From Cyanophora paradoxa (taxonomy: Eukaryota; Glaucocystophyceae; Cyanophorales; Cyanophoraceae): a stretch of 64,000 bases of DNA. The DNA is taken from positions 272,042-336,041 of the forward strand of contig QPMI01000522.1 in assembly GCA_004431415.1 (NCBI GenBank). The letters are read 5' to 3'. A model generated the notes under the pieces. That model worked only from the letters and a program-made list of their open reading frames with translations, was not told the origin of the DNA and searched no databases. Positions 36,061 through 46,700 of this stretch are shown in pieces. Positions within the stretch are counted from its first letter, which is position 1; the number at the start of each line of letters is the position of its first letter. The position numbers and the translations under genes were made by a program.

Positions 36061-36531
36061 ATGTCAGGCAATCTCTATTACGATTTTCCCTTTGAGTTGA
36101 ATATGGCATTCGAGAGGTTGCGCGAGTTCTGGCGTTGGCACCTCACGGGACATGACATCCCCGACGTAACACCAGAGCCCAACACACAGGGCGTGCTTGA
36201 AGTCATCCGTCAATATCCGCGTCGATTCAATGAATGGATTGAGTTCCACGCGACGAGCCGTTTCCAGAGCCTCCCCGAGGCCATACGCGAAAATTTCGTG
36301 AGGCTGGTGGGACCAGGCTACGACAACCCTAACAATCATAGACCACGCCCAGCTGGCGTGACACGCGAAGCTCGAGAAGACCGTAGACTTTTCCGCAGGG
36401 AATTGAGAGAGGATAGACGGAGGCTTTCAATGGGGCTCCCGCAGATTGTGAGGGGGTACAGCCCGGATTACGAGACTTACCAAGAATTGTACGGCTTCGA
36501 AAATCCCTTTGAGAGGGCACTACCAGGGTGA
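36061..36531 (+). CDS. Viral hypothetical protein, 156 aa
   Basis: Intact intronless frame. The ATG at 36061 is chosen because the frame further upstream runs through the GGGACTT array, and because AAATTTTCGGACGGGG, a match to the viral upstream motif, sits about 20 bases before it. The protein is rich in Arg, Glu, Phe and Trp, with a strongly basic Arg/Glu helix in the last third (about residues 100-125). No known family is recognised. It is the leftmost gene of viral character. Confidence 0.6.
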   Translation: MSGNLYYDFPFELNMAFERLREFWRWHLTGHDIPDVTPEPNTQGVLEVIRQYPRRFNEWIEFHATSRFQSLPEAIRENFVRLVGPGYDNPNNHRPRPAGVTREAREDRRLFRRELREDRRRLSMGLPQIVRGYSPDYETYQELYGFENPFERALPG

Positions 36532-36870
36532 GGGGCCAGGGGGGCCCCTGAGGGTGTACCCCCCACCCGAGACTCGACCTTCGGCGGACGCACTCGGGCG
36601 ATTTCCGTCAGGCCGGCTCCCTTTTTCTGCCTTCGGTCCAACGCTAAATTTGGCTTTTTTCAGGCCAGTTGGCAACGTTTTCCGTTGCGAACTAGACCGC
36701 GAAAAAAATCGCCCACAAAACCGCGGTCCGCCGCCATTTTGGCTCACTCTTGAAACGGGTTCGCCGCCTTCTCTCAGCCCAAGGAAACCCCGCCTCTCCG
36801 AATTTTCACAAGTCCGCCCTCACAGTCACCTCACGTTTTGCCTTTGCTGATTTCTTTTCCCTTTGCGCAG
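36532..36870. other. Spacer with GC hairpin
   Basis: No gene. Just after the stop of the preceding gene, GGGGCCAGGGGGGCCCC (about 36532-36548) can form a strong hairpin, a possible 3' end signal. A GATTTCTTTTCCC word lies about 20 bases before the next ATG. Confidence 0.4.
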
Positions 36871-37940
36871 ATGTCGATTCCCGCTGAGCTTGCCGAGGAC
36901 TTCGCCTTTGTCCAAGCAACGTGGGCTAACTCCGGTGGCACTCAAGGGGCTACCCCTGAGATGGAGCAGCGCGCCGACGCTCTGGGGTACATCTACAATT
37001 ATGCCATCTTACGCGCCACTGGCCCCGAAGTGCAACTTCTCCCCAAGTCCGCCTTCACGTCCAAGGCCAAGAAATCCAAGTCCAAGCAACCCAAGCCCGA
37101 GCCCCCCGTCGACGTGCCCCCCGTCCCCGGCTGGGTCAAGACCGCCAACGGCTGGGGCGACCCCAAGCTTTTCGCCGAGTCTGCTGCCGAGACGCTCGCC
37201 TGGGCCTACCCCCTCAAGTCTTCACGAATTACCCCCCTCCGTCATCGTCGTCATCTGCCCCTCAGCCCGTCGCCGAGCCCGCCCCCGAGCCCGCCGATGA
37301 CGCCAAGTCCGAGGCCTCTGACGTCGAGTCTGACATCAACGACTTCATCGACTTTGACGTGCCGATTCCATACGACTCTGAGTCGTCTTCTGACTCTGAA
37401 GGCGACAACGAAAACCCGACTCGCAAGCGCCGCATTATCAAGACCAAGTCAATCGTCAAGAAGAAGTTCATGGAGACTACGTCATTCACCGACAACTCCG
37501 AGCGCGTCAAGGACCCCGCCAAGGCACACGAGAAGGACTTGAAGCTCGGCGCCGGCATTGCCCGTTCTCGCGTGACGTCACACTACAGCGAGCGCCTGAC
37601 TCAGCACGTCAAGACCATTGAGAAGCGCGTCCTCTGCAACGAGCTCCGCAAGGAGTTGGAGCGCAAGCGGCGCCACGAGCGCCTTGTCCAGTACCAGATC
37701 AACAAGGCGCGGATCGCCGAGCGCAAGCAGAAGGAGGCGGCCGAGCTCAAGGCGCGCATCGAGGCTCAGCAGCAGCGCGAGGCAGAGGCGGCAGCGGCCT
37801 TGGCGGCGCAGCGCGAGCGCGAGCGGCAGGACTTGGTGCAGGCAGCGCAGTCCCTTCCCCGCATTCCCCTTAAGTCGGCGCCCGAGGGCCTCATTGAGTT
37901 GGTTTCCGATGACGATGACTCTGACTTTGAGATGCTGTAA
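36871..37940 (+). CDS. Viral charged coiled-coil protein, split by one frame break
   Basis: ATG at 36871 starts an acidic/Ala-rich domain with Lys/Pro linkers. The frame changes at a C-run near 37210 (a TACCCCCTCAAG context), and the sensible continuation is in the frame that ends at 37940. That part has an acidic Ser/Asp stretch, a basic Lys-rich stretch, and a long Arg/Glu/Gln/Ala coiled coil (about 37.6-37.84 kb), then ends in an acidic Asp/Ser tail. One extra C would make a single frame of about 356 residues. No family recognised. Confidence 0.5.
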
Positions 37941-38011
37941 ATAGTATTGCGTCATTCCATTGTACATACTTGTAAAAATTGGCCGACTATTCAGTTACGA
38001 CTTGGCGCGAT

Positions 38012-38104
38012 CCTGGGACTTGGGACTTGGGACTTGGGACTTGGGACTTGGGACTTGGGACTTGGGAAGAGTTAGACTCAGGGTCTGGGCCCAGAATCTC
38101 TCTG
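38012..38104 (+). repeat. (GGGACTT)n composite element, copy 2
   Basis: About eight near-perfect GGGACTT units, then GGAAGAGTTAGACTCAGGGT and CTGGGCCCAGAATCTC, matching copy 1 in order and orientation. Copies 1 and 2 enclose the two leftmost viral genes. Confidence 0.9.
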
Positions 38105-38155
38105 GATCTGAGAGTTTGCCGCGCCAAGTCCCTAACCACCGGGCAGACATGTAGA

Positions 38156-38445
38156 GGGGTACGGAAATCTGCATATGACGTTTCTGGTGACATTCCAGGT
38201 GAGATTTCAAGCGAGGTAGAGTCTGAACTGGTGTACGACTTGTAGCATGATACTGGACATGAAAGCTCACGAGAGTATGCAACCGAAAACGGATGTGAAG
38301 AGGGGTAGGAGTTTTCGTGTGAGATGTCGAGAGAAGGAGGGTACGAGATGGGATACGAGTAAAAAAGACTACGAGTAAAAAGACTACGAGTAAAAAAGAG
38401 TATGAGGAGTGGTAGGAGTAAAAAAGTCGGTAGAAAAACTCACCT
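38156..38445. other. Short spacer with GACTACGAGTAAAAA repeats
   Basis: Three direct copies of a GACTACGAGTAAAAA-type unit lie at 38352-38400. Many GA-rich words such as GTACGAGATGGGATACGAG precede them. No open frame is convincing. Confidence 0.5.
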
Positions 38446-38465
38446 GACTTGTCTGACAAATTTCT

Positions 38466-38591
38466 GATCCTGGAGAAAGTCTGGGCCGGGACCTGGGTTT
38501 CAACTCTTCCCAAGTCCCAAGTCCCAAGTCCCAAGTCCCAAGTCCCAAGTCCCAAGTCCCAAGTCCCAAGTCCCAAGTCCCAAGTCCCAGG
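38466..38591 (-). repeat. (GGGACTT)n composite element, copy 3, inverted
   Basis: About eleven units of CCCAAGT (GGGACTT on the minus strand), with the tail GGAAGAGTTGAAACCCAGGT then CCCGGCCCAGACTTTCTC on the minus strand. It is inverted relative to copies 1 and 2 and ends 21 bases before the HNH gene start. Confidence 0.9.
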
Positions 38592-38612
38592 TTTTTCTGA
38601 ACCTAGGGCAAA

Positions 38613-38978
38613 ATGGCCCTGCTCCGGTGCACCGACTCGCAAGACGTCGCCTACAACGTCCTGGTCAACTCGGACGTACCCCCGAGTGCCTTGGAGTTTC
38701 CCTGGAGAGTGGACAGGGACAGGGTGAGCAAGACGTTTGGAGGGCGCAAGCACTACCTCTCCCAGCTGATCCTCGGGAAGTCGCCACGTGGACGCTACGT
38801 GGAACACATCAACGGCAACCCGCTGGACTACAGGAGGGAGAACCTGCGCTGGGCATCAATGTCGGAGATTCGCAAGAAGAGGAGGGGGTACGCCAATTTA
38901 CAGGAGAAGAGCGAGGAGATTCGGGAGATGATGGAGGCGACACAGGTGCTAATGCAGCTTAGCCAGTCTAGACGCTAG
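38613..38978 (+). CDS. HNH endonuclease
   Basis: 121-residue frame with the HNH_3-type core Tyr-Val-Glu-His-Ile-Asn-Gly-Asn-Pro-Leu-Asp-Tyr then Arg-Arg-Glu-Asn-Leu-Arg-Trp-Ala at about residues 68-90. This is the metal- and DNA-binding zinc-less HNH hairpin of many homing-type nucleases. The region before it (Trp-Arg-Val-Asp..Gly-Gly-Arg-Lys) is a usual lead-in for phage and algal virus HNH proteins. A Lys/Arg/Glu helix follows. TTTTTCTGAACCTAGGGC, a variant of the viral motif, lies just upstream. It may be a selfish nuclease or help genome processing. Confidence 0.85.
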   Translation: MALLRCTDSQDVAYNVLVNSDVPPSALEFPWRVDRDRVSKTFGGRKHYLSQLILGKSPRGRYVEHINGNPLDYRRENLRWASMSEIRKKRRGYANLQEKSEEIREMMEATQVLMQLSQSRR

Positions 38979-39780
38979 TGGTGTGAATCTTGGTGTCGTA
39001 CTCGCGACCGACCGTTTCCCAGGCCACGTAAACTTCGGCTCCGGCGCCTGGCGCTGTCGAGTTGGTAGTCGCAGTCGTGTAGTCCGCCTCTGCCTCAATT
39101 AGTTCGGCCATGAGGGTAGAGCCCACGACCATTCCAGAGGTAGGCATTCCGGCGATGTTGTTGTACAATTTGAAAGTGAATTTCGTGAAGAGGAGCCGGG
39201 GCCAGACCTGGGTACGGGGATTCGAGGCGCCGTATGAATAATCGGTACCCGAGGCGCCGCCCGTGGTGGCATTCGTCATCATCTCCTTTGCGGTCATCTT
39301 CCAGAGGTTGTACATCTCAAAGGGAACGGCCTGCGTGGTCTTGTGTGTGGCATCGATGAGGGCGCCATCTAAATGCGTTTTGATGTTCGGATTCGCACCA
39401 TTCCCGAATTTGCGAGTGAGGGCGGTGTTAGCGGTGAACTTGAGTTCGAGCACGCGAATGGCGGGCCGATCAGGCACAGAGGGCTCTATCTTTTTCAGGA
39501 GGCCCGAGAGCCAGAGCGCCTCCGCCTCATCCGCGCTCACGCCCGAGTCGATGTCAAAGTACACGTACACGGAGCAGGAGGCGGGATTCTCGAAATCGTT
39601 GGAGGTGACGCGCAACATGACGGGATTCTGGACCCTCACGGTGAGCGGGGTGGCGTAGTTTCCGTCCCACTCCACCTTGTCCGTCCCTGCGTTGGCCACG
39701 TTCCCAGCGTTGCCGTAGAAATCGGGGACGATCGAGCCGGCAGACACGGTCTTCACGATGGTGGCCGAGGTGGTCGGCAT
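38968..39780 (-). CDS. Viral beta-rich structural protein, 270 aa, paralogue of the neighbour
   Basis: Intact frame. Thr/Ser/Asn-rich with alternating hydrophobics, typical of a beta-sandwich virion protein. Residues about 45-100 share order and spacing with the adjacent upstream gene: Val-Arg-Val-Gln-Asn-Pro-Val, then a Ser-Ala-Asp/Glu helix, then Ser-Gly-Leu-Leu-Lys-Lys against Ser-Gly-Leu-Val-Lys-Lys. The two are clearly paralogues. A minor capsid or penton-like role is my inference; no annotated family is recognised. The 3' end overlaps the HNH gene tail by 11 bases in convergent orientation. Confidence 0.6.
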   Translation of the reverse strand: MPTTSATIVKTVSAGSIVPDFYGNAGNVANAGTDKVEWDGNYATPLTVRVQNPVMLRVTSNDFENPASCSVYVYFDIDSGVSADEAEALWLSGLLKKIEPSVPDRPAIRVLELKFTANTALTRKFGNGANPNIKTHLDGALIDATHKTTQAVPFEMYNLWKMTAKEMMTNATTGGASGTDYSYGASNPRTQVWPRLLFTKFTFKLYNNIAGMPTSGMVVGSTLMAELIEAEADYTTATTNSTAPGAGAEVYVAWETVGREYDTKIHTTSV

Positions 39781-39803
39781 TTTGCGACCTCAAATGAGAA
39801 AGA

Positions 39804-40483
39804 TTATCCGTGAAAGAGGGTGATGTCGCCACCGATGTTCATGACGCGGGCCCCAGGCACAGAGTCAGCGTCGGTGCCGTACGCGTAGGAAATCGAGCAC
39901 TCACGCAGCTCCGCGCAGAGGCTGGCGCCCGTGCTGAAGTGGGGCTGGTCGGCGGCGTAGGAGAGGGGAAGACCTGGAACCTGAAAAAGGTGAAGGGGAA
40001 GCGGGGTAGAGTCGAGCCGCGTGGGTTGCCGCCCGTGTAGAGGGCCCCCAGGGTCGCGGGACTTGGATTGAATTTCGTGAAGAGCACGTCGCCCTTGAGC
40101 GTACCCCTCATCTGGTAAGTTCCCGTACCCGGAAGATTCGAAGAACTGGGGTACCGGTTCACGGTGGGGCCGTACCCCGTCTCCCTGAACTTGACCTCGA
40201 GACAGCGCAAGACGTTGGCAGTGGCCGTGGCAGGTGCCACCTTTTTCACGAGTCCTGATTCGTGCAGCAGCTCGATAACCTCTGCGCTGAGGCTCAGAGG
40301 GTCGAAGAAGAGCTGGTAGGAATAAATCTTGGGCGTGGCGTAGGCGTTCTGAACGACCTGAATCACGACGGGATTCTGCAGAAAGACGTCGACGTAACTG
40401 CCGGAGGGTATGCGTGCGAAATCCTTGGTGTTGTTGCCAACGTCAAGTGAGCCGCTGAGGGTCTGGTACCAGTTGGAAGTCAT
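39804..40483 (-). CDS. Viral beta-rich structural protein, paralogue, C-terminus frame-broken
   Basis: ATG at 40483. The first 170 residues resemble the downstream gene: Val-Phe-Leu-Gln-Asn-Pro-Val, a Phe-Asp-Pro-Leu segment and Gly-Leu-Val-Lys-Lys-Val, then a Thr-Lys-Phe segment matching the paralogue. The open frame then drifts into Pro/Thr/Ser-rich nonsense. At the GGGG of 39964-39967 a shift restores similarity (Ala-Glu-Leu near the end) and reaches a TAA at 39804-39806. One missing C on the coding strand explains it. It shares a divergent promoter region with the FN3 gene. Confidence 0.6.
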
Positions 40484-40522
40484 TTACCCCGGGGCAGATA
40501 TTTTTTCGGATCGTAGAGGAAA

Positions 40523-42654
40523 ATGCCCCGCTTCGTATTCGTGAAAAAGCAGGTGGTGCAGGCTCCGCAGTATGGCGTGGAGCCGATCTCGCTGACTGTG
40601 GGCAGGCCCCAGGTGCGATCGGGCTCCGTGCTCAACAACGGGAACAGTACGTACGGCTTTCAGCTGAACTGGGTCGCGGTCACCAACGCCGTCAAGTACA
40701 AGGTGTACAGGGCGACCAGCATCAACGGCCCCTGGGATCTCGTGGCCACGGTGAATGCGCCAACCGTCACCTACACGGACTCTCCCTTTAGTTTGGGGCC
40801 CAGCGACTCTACCGCGTGGCGGCGGTTCGCGAACAGGGCAGCAGCAGCACGGGCTCTGATGGCAAAGCCCCGCCCACAACCTACGCACAGTCGCTTCTCT
40901 ACACCCACGAGGGTGCCATGAGCAATTACATTCTCTTCCAAGGCATAGGCGGCTTCAGCCCGCAGATCGAAGCCTACACCACGCTCACGACCGCCACGGC
41001 CCAGACCTACGGCGATTTTATTGCCGGGGCGGCCCCGCGTCTTCGGGCTTCCCGAAACCCGCCATAGTCGTCACAATCAACTGGGTGGCCATGGAGGGCG
41101 CGGACTCGATTCGAATTTACAGGAACGGTACGCCAATCGGATTTGCGAGCAGTGCCCTGTCTACCTCGTACATTGACGATAGCACTGCTCTTACGTGGGG
41201 CACGGAATACTCTTACCAGGTGGCCGGCATCGTGGGCGGTGTCGAATACGACAAGTCCGATCCGCTCCTGGTCTGGACTATGCCAAACGCCCCCACGAAC
41301 GTGACGGCATCAGCACCCAACGACCAGCAGCAGCCTGTCAGCCTCAGCTGGACTGCGTCCACGGGAGCGACGGGATACAAGATTTACAGAGACGGGGCCT
41401 ACCTCACAGACTCCGCGACCAACTCCTACAGCGACACGACCACCGTCTGGGGTACAGGGTACGAGTACCAGATCTCCGCGACGAACACGGGAGGGGAGGG
41501 GCCGAAGAGTATTGCGGCGTACGTCACCACGGACCCGGGGCGCCCACTGGGCTCACTGCAACCCCCGCGGCGGGGCAGCACAGCCTGTTGTGCTCGAGTG
41601 GTCGGTGCCGGTGACGGGCGTCACCGTCTCCTACAACATCTACAGGGTGGCGTGTTCCTTGCCAGCGACACGAGCAGCCCCTTTTCGGACACAACGACCG
41701 TTTACGGAACCACTTACACTTACACCATCAAGGGCGTCAACCAGATCGGCGAGGAAGGCCCTCAGTCCTCGTCTGCCAGTGCAACAACTGCAAACGCTCC
41801 TGTTTTGGGTACATTCTCCTACACCGGGGCCGACCAGACTTTCGTAGTACCAACGGGGACTGTGGCTGTGCGTGTCATCGTATGGGCGGCCGGGGTGGAG
41901 GCGGAGAACGCGCAGGTACGGGGGTCCGTGGAGGCGCGGGTGCTTGCGTAGTTGGTACATTGGCTGTGTCCTCGGGGAGACGCTCATCCTTGTTGTTGGA
42001 TGCGGCGGCCCAAAGGGTGTATCGGGGACTGCCACTGCTACCGTCTACGGAGGTGGTGGAAGGGGCTGGAGCCATAGCGTCGATCCGGAGTACAAAAACG
42101 GCGCCGGTGGTGGTCGTTCTGCAATTCAGCGCGTTGCAGGGACCGACTTGGTTGTTGCAGGGGCCGGAGGTGGGGTACATGTGATTCGAATGGCGGCGGG
42201 GAGTAGGCGGGGGTTGACCGGTGGTGCGGCTGGGTTGGTTGGAGTAACCGGAGAGATACCGGCTCAAGGAGGCACCCAAACCGCTGGCGGAGCCGGTGTT
42301 GTGGCCTCAGGGGCCAGGCCCAGCAACCCGGGAACTTTGCGCCAAGGTGGAGAGACTGGGCCTGATTCAAGCGGCTACAGGTTCGGTGGTGGTGGTGGTG
42401 GTGGTTACTTCGGTGGAGGCTCTGGGTCCAGCAGGAGCGGAGTGTCAGAGAACCCAATAGCAAGAATGTTTGGAGGTGGCGGTGGCTCGAGCTACATAGG
42501 AAACTTGACGGATGCTACGGTGTATCCTGGGTCCGGCCAGGTGGCAGGAAATAGCGGAGACGCTCACTACGCAGCAGGCATTGGTAGGGGCGGCAACGGT
42601 GGCTCGTCTTTCAGCGACGGTGGCAACGGTCGAATTGTGATACTCGCGGTGTAG
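40523..42654 (+). CDS. Viral FN3-repeat and Gly-rich fibre-like protein, multiple frame breaks
   Basis: Starting at 40523, successive segments in changing frames encode at least three fibronectin type III-like domains, each with Leu-x-Trp near its start and a Tyr-x-Val/Ile-Tyr-Arg strand (about 40.66-40.80, 41.07-41.27, 41.33-41.52, 41.58-41.77 kb). A bridge with Phe-Val-Val-Pro-x-Gly-Thr follows, then a Gly-rich domain to 42654, as in viral and phage adhesins. About seven single-base gaps, near 40795, 41033, 41538, 41573, 41645, 41893 and 41972, all in or next to G/C runs, separate the frames. A surface or host-attachment role is inferred. Confidence 0.6.
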
Positions 42655-42674
42655 TTATTCCTAGTTGTTCCAGA

Positions 42675-43734
42675 TCAGCTCGCCAGTGCCGCTACCTGGT
42701 CTTTGAGAGTTTGAACTTCTTGTGAAAGTTCCTGAATTGCCTTCAACGACAGGGAAATGAGCCTGTCGTAGTTTACCCCGAGAAATCCATCCGCGTTCTC
42801 GAAAACGAGACTCGGGAAGACGCCTTGGACTTCCTGTGCGATGAGACCGTAATCCGTTTTCGAACCCCCGAGGATGTGTTCTTCCAGGTGAACGACACGG
42901 GATTCAGCTGCAGCAGAAGAGGGAGAATGCCCGACATGCTCGCGACATTTTCTTTCAGGCGGCTATCGCTCGACGAGTTTGTCAGGTATCCTTGAGCATC
43001 CGAATAAACGGCTCGGTTTCCATCGCCCGTGAGCGTCGAGACGATGAGCCGACCCGTGATGCCAACGCCGACGGTTCCGCACAGCAGTCGTTCGGTGCCG
43101 TTGTTTCTCAAGGATAGACCAGAGCTGACGCTTCCGCTATCAACGATTGAAGTGTTTGCTATGCTTAGGCCATTAGTAGGGCCTTCGATTGCCGAGGTAA
43201 ATAGAGTACCTGTAACACCAACGCCAAGAGTCCCACAGAGGAGTCTATCGTTTTCGTTGTACTTTATAGCTACGCCTGAACCACCGCCATTTATGTACGG
43301 TGACGTTCCGGTAATTTGCAGCTTATCGTCCAATGTAACGATGCCCGCCAAGTTTGAAGCCCCGCTCACCCTAAGCCCCCCCACCACGTTTGCTCCGCCT
43401 CCTTGCACATACAGAGCCGCATTCCCCTCCCCGTTCACAGTCCCATTAAAGGTCACCTGATTCGTGGTGTACCCGCTCCCGTCCCAGGCCCCGTTCGTGA
43501 CGGTGAGCCTCTGCGTCCTCACGCGCCCCGGCACGGCCGACCCGCCCTCCCGCGTGCGCATCTTGTCGCAGCGCAGCTCGCCGACGCGGACGAGGTCGGC
43601 CTCGGAAAAGGGGACGGCCGTGGCGTTGTAGGGGCCTCGGTGGCCTGGTTTCCGAGGGTGGTCTCCTTAATCGTGTGATCGCCCTTGTGATTCACGCTGG
43701 CAGCATAGGTAAATAGAGGGACAGCGACCGACAT
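42675..43734 (-). CDS. Viral fibre protein with peptidase S74 auto-chaperone domain
   Basis: ATG at 43734, TGA at 42675-42677. The N-terminus leads into Gly/Ser/Thr/Asn-rich beta-helix-like repeats (Arg-Leu-Leu-Cys-Gly-Thr recurs twice, near 43.24 and 43.08 kb). The C-terminus has Ser-Asp-Ser-Arg-Leu-Lys-Glu-Asn-Val, Phe-Thr-Trp-Lys and, in a shifted frame, Tyr-Gly-Leu-Ile-Ala-Gln-Glu-Val, the hallmarks of the S74 intramolecular chaperone that trims itself from trimeric tail spikes and fibres. A short coiled coil ends the protein. Two breaks, at about 43631 (GGGG) and 42865 (CCCCC), are each fixed by one extra base. A trimeric virion fibre is inferred. Confidence 0.75.
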
Positions 43735-43758
43735 TTTTGGATTGCATCAGAAAATCGA

Positions 43759-46700
43759 TTACATAAGCAGCTTGCCGATCGCGGTCCAATGAATAAAAAG
43801 CTGGACAATTTGGGTGGGCGTGACCGTCATTCTGGGTTGGAATCTCACTTTAACTGTAAAGCCAGTGTGACTCACCGCCGTGACGTTGGCCCCGTAGAAA
43901 TCGACATCCGTGCTGCCGCCGGGATTGATGTCGAACGAGGGGTTACGTTAATAACCGGCGTTGGGTTTGCTGGGGTCCCCAGTCCGCCTCCAGTGTCGTA
44001 CGCCTGTCCGAATGTAATGTTGAACGTCACCGTGTATGTTGAATTGATGTTAAACTCCGTGTACGCAGCGTAGGAGTGGAAGGACGTGCCGTGCGTTATG
44101 TACGCATCCATGTTCACGTTTCTGTGCCCGTGGCTGGTGAGCGAGTACTCTGTGTGACTGTGCGTAGAGGGTGGGAAGGAAGTGGGTCGGTCGATGACAT
44201 TATCCCAGTACACATTGTGACTGTGTGTAGAGGGGGGGAAGGTAAGTGGCTTGCCCGTTACGTTGTCCCAATCCACGGAGATGTTCGTCAAGTCCGGGGC
44301 CGTCCAGTCGCTGATCTGAGAGATGGTGTGCTGGTGGTCTGCGTGGGGATACGTACTCGGCTTCCCCGTGATGCTATCCCACGCCCACGTTGTTGGTATC
44401 ACGGGTATCGTCGGCCTCCCGCTGAGATCTGCATACGCCCCCGTGTGTGCCACCGTCGCCAGCTGCGGCACGGCAACGCCCACGGTGCTCACGGCCTGGC
44501 TCGCCCCCGGCGCCATGTGCCACTCGTAGTTCTGCGATGCAAACACGGGCTGGCCTGGCTCGGGCGCCCAGTACTCGATGCCTTTGGCGATCTTCTTGGT
44601 GTATGGTGCTGCAGGCCTGTCAACCAATTTATCGACGTAGGCCTTGGGTACCAGCCAGTTTGCCTTGGGGCTCTGCGAATTGATCCCGTTGTCTATGAAG
44701 GCCCCGTAATTCCTGAAGGCCTCGGCCTCCCACCAATCCTGCATGCGGAAGGTCCCGGGAATCTCGAGGCGCGAGTTGGCGTCCGCCAGGCGGGCCACCT
44801 GCGCCCCTCCGTTCGACGAGACGCCCGAGTGACGGATGGCCGAGCCGAATTCGCGCCTTAGGGCTTCGATGTGATTGATCCTGTTGAGGCCCTCCTGGTA
44901 GACGGCAATTAAGACGCGCTTCCGCCCCTTGGTCTCCTCCTTTATCATCTGCTTCAGGTCGCGCATAAGTCGACTCAGGGCGAGCGAAGTCGACCCGAAG
45001 CCCTCCTGCATTTTAACGGTGAGCTGGGAGAGGAAGAGCACGGTCGCGCGATCGATTTCGAGCAGGGTCTTCTGGTCCTTGGGGGTACGGTAATCGTTGA
45101 TGCTGTTGTCGAGCGCGCGAATGAAGGCCTGCAGCTCCTTCGGCTCCTTGATTTCGTTTAACCGCAGCTCCTGGGCCAAGAGCGAGGCCATTTCGCGCGC
45201 CTCCGAGGGGTCGTACACACCCAAAAATCCGGAGCCCAGCTCGCCCTCCAGCCGATTAATTCGGTTGCGCAGCTGGCTCGCCTCGTCGCCCCACGTCTCG
45301 ACGCCCCAGTCGTAGATCTGTTGCGAGAGCTCCGCGATGAACTGTATGGTGTCGGTCGCCCAGTCGACGGGGTACTTGAAAAAGTTCTTCACGATTTCTT
45401 CCGCGCTGCGCCCGTTGATGATATCCACGATCACCTGCGCGATGGCGCCCGCGAGGATGGACAGGCCAAGTCCGCCCACCGTGCCGATCCTCATTTTCGT
45501 GAGGGCGCTCAGGGCGGACGACATGCCCGTCTGAAGGCCAAAAGAGCCGACCGTCATGATCATCTGATCGCGGAACGTATCGAAGAACTCGGCCTCCCCT
45601 ATCTTGCCCTGCGAGAGCGCCTGGTAGGCCGAGAGCAGGCCGCCCGCCGTCGCCAGCCCAAGGCCGGCCGCCGCCGCGCCCGCCCGCCGCATGGCCCGCG
45701 AGCCCGTACCCCCCAGCCCGGCGCCCACCAAGTCGATGCCCGCCCCCTGAAATAAATCGGCTGCCCCGAAAGACATGCCGTCGTTGTTCGCCGTACCCAT
45801 CGCGGAGAAGAGGGTCTCTGCGCTGAAGGCCTCCTTGGCCACCCCGGGCCGCCTGGCCCTCGGGCGCCCCAGGAAGGCGTCGCGCTGCTCTTTGGTGGTG
45901 AATCGCTCGAGGTCGAAATCGGCAAGGGCGTCGGCGGTGGCGCGGTTCCAGTCGCCGTAGGGCATGAGGGCGTTGCGCAGAATAACGTCCGAGTCGCCCA
46001 TCACGCGCCTGTCGAGCGTCTGAAATACGCCCTCGGAGGGCAGGCGAGCCGTGCCCGGGCGCATTTCCTCTACGGAAACGTCGTCCCTTTCCGCGAGGGT
46101 GATGTCGTCCGGGCTGGCCGAGCCCACGCCCGCGCCCTCGTCGGCGTAGGCCCTTCCCCTCCTTTTTAACAGTTGATTGGCCTCCCGTTTCAATGCTTGG
46201 TACTCTGTCTCTACCTTGGTCTTTCTTGCCTCTTCCTCTGCCGCCTTGCGCTCTGCGATCTTCCGCCTCTGCTCTTCTATCTCGGCGTTGCGTCTCGCCG
46301 CGTTCTCCTTGGCTTGCTGCTTCCGCTCTTCGATCACCCTGTTTGCGTACTCCTTGTCCGCTTGGGCCTTTCTGTAGCGCTCCTCGATCTGACTCTTGGC
46401 CTCGTCTCCTCTCTTCCTTAGATCGCCCATGAATGCCGTCGTATCTATGTGAATCTTGTATTTGGCGGGTGGGTGCTCACGTTTGAAGGCCTCCAGATCG
46501 CGCACCATGGCATCGTACTGCGCGAGCCCCTCCGCTGGAATGATGGCTCTTCGCATTTCCCAAAATTTGCTCAGCTTGCCCACGTAATCGACCATGGAGA
46601 GGTACGCGCTCTGTGCGCCCGCGCTCACCGTTTTCGGATTGGCTCGCAGCTCTGCCAAAAACTCCCCCTTTTGTATCCGGTACAGTGACCATTCGAGGGC

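Noticed and set aside
37200-37230. Programmed frameshift at TACCCCCTCAAG
   Set aside because: Two dozen similar breaks occur at G/C runs in unrelated viral genes, so a single dedicated recoding signal is unlikely.
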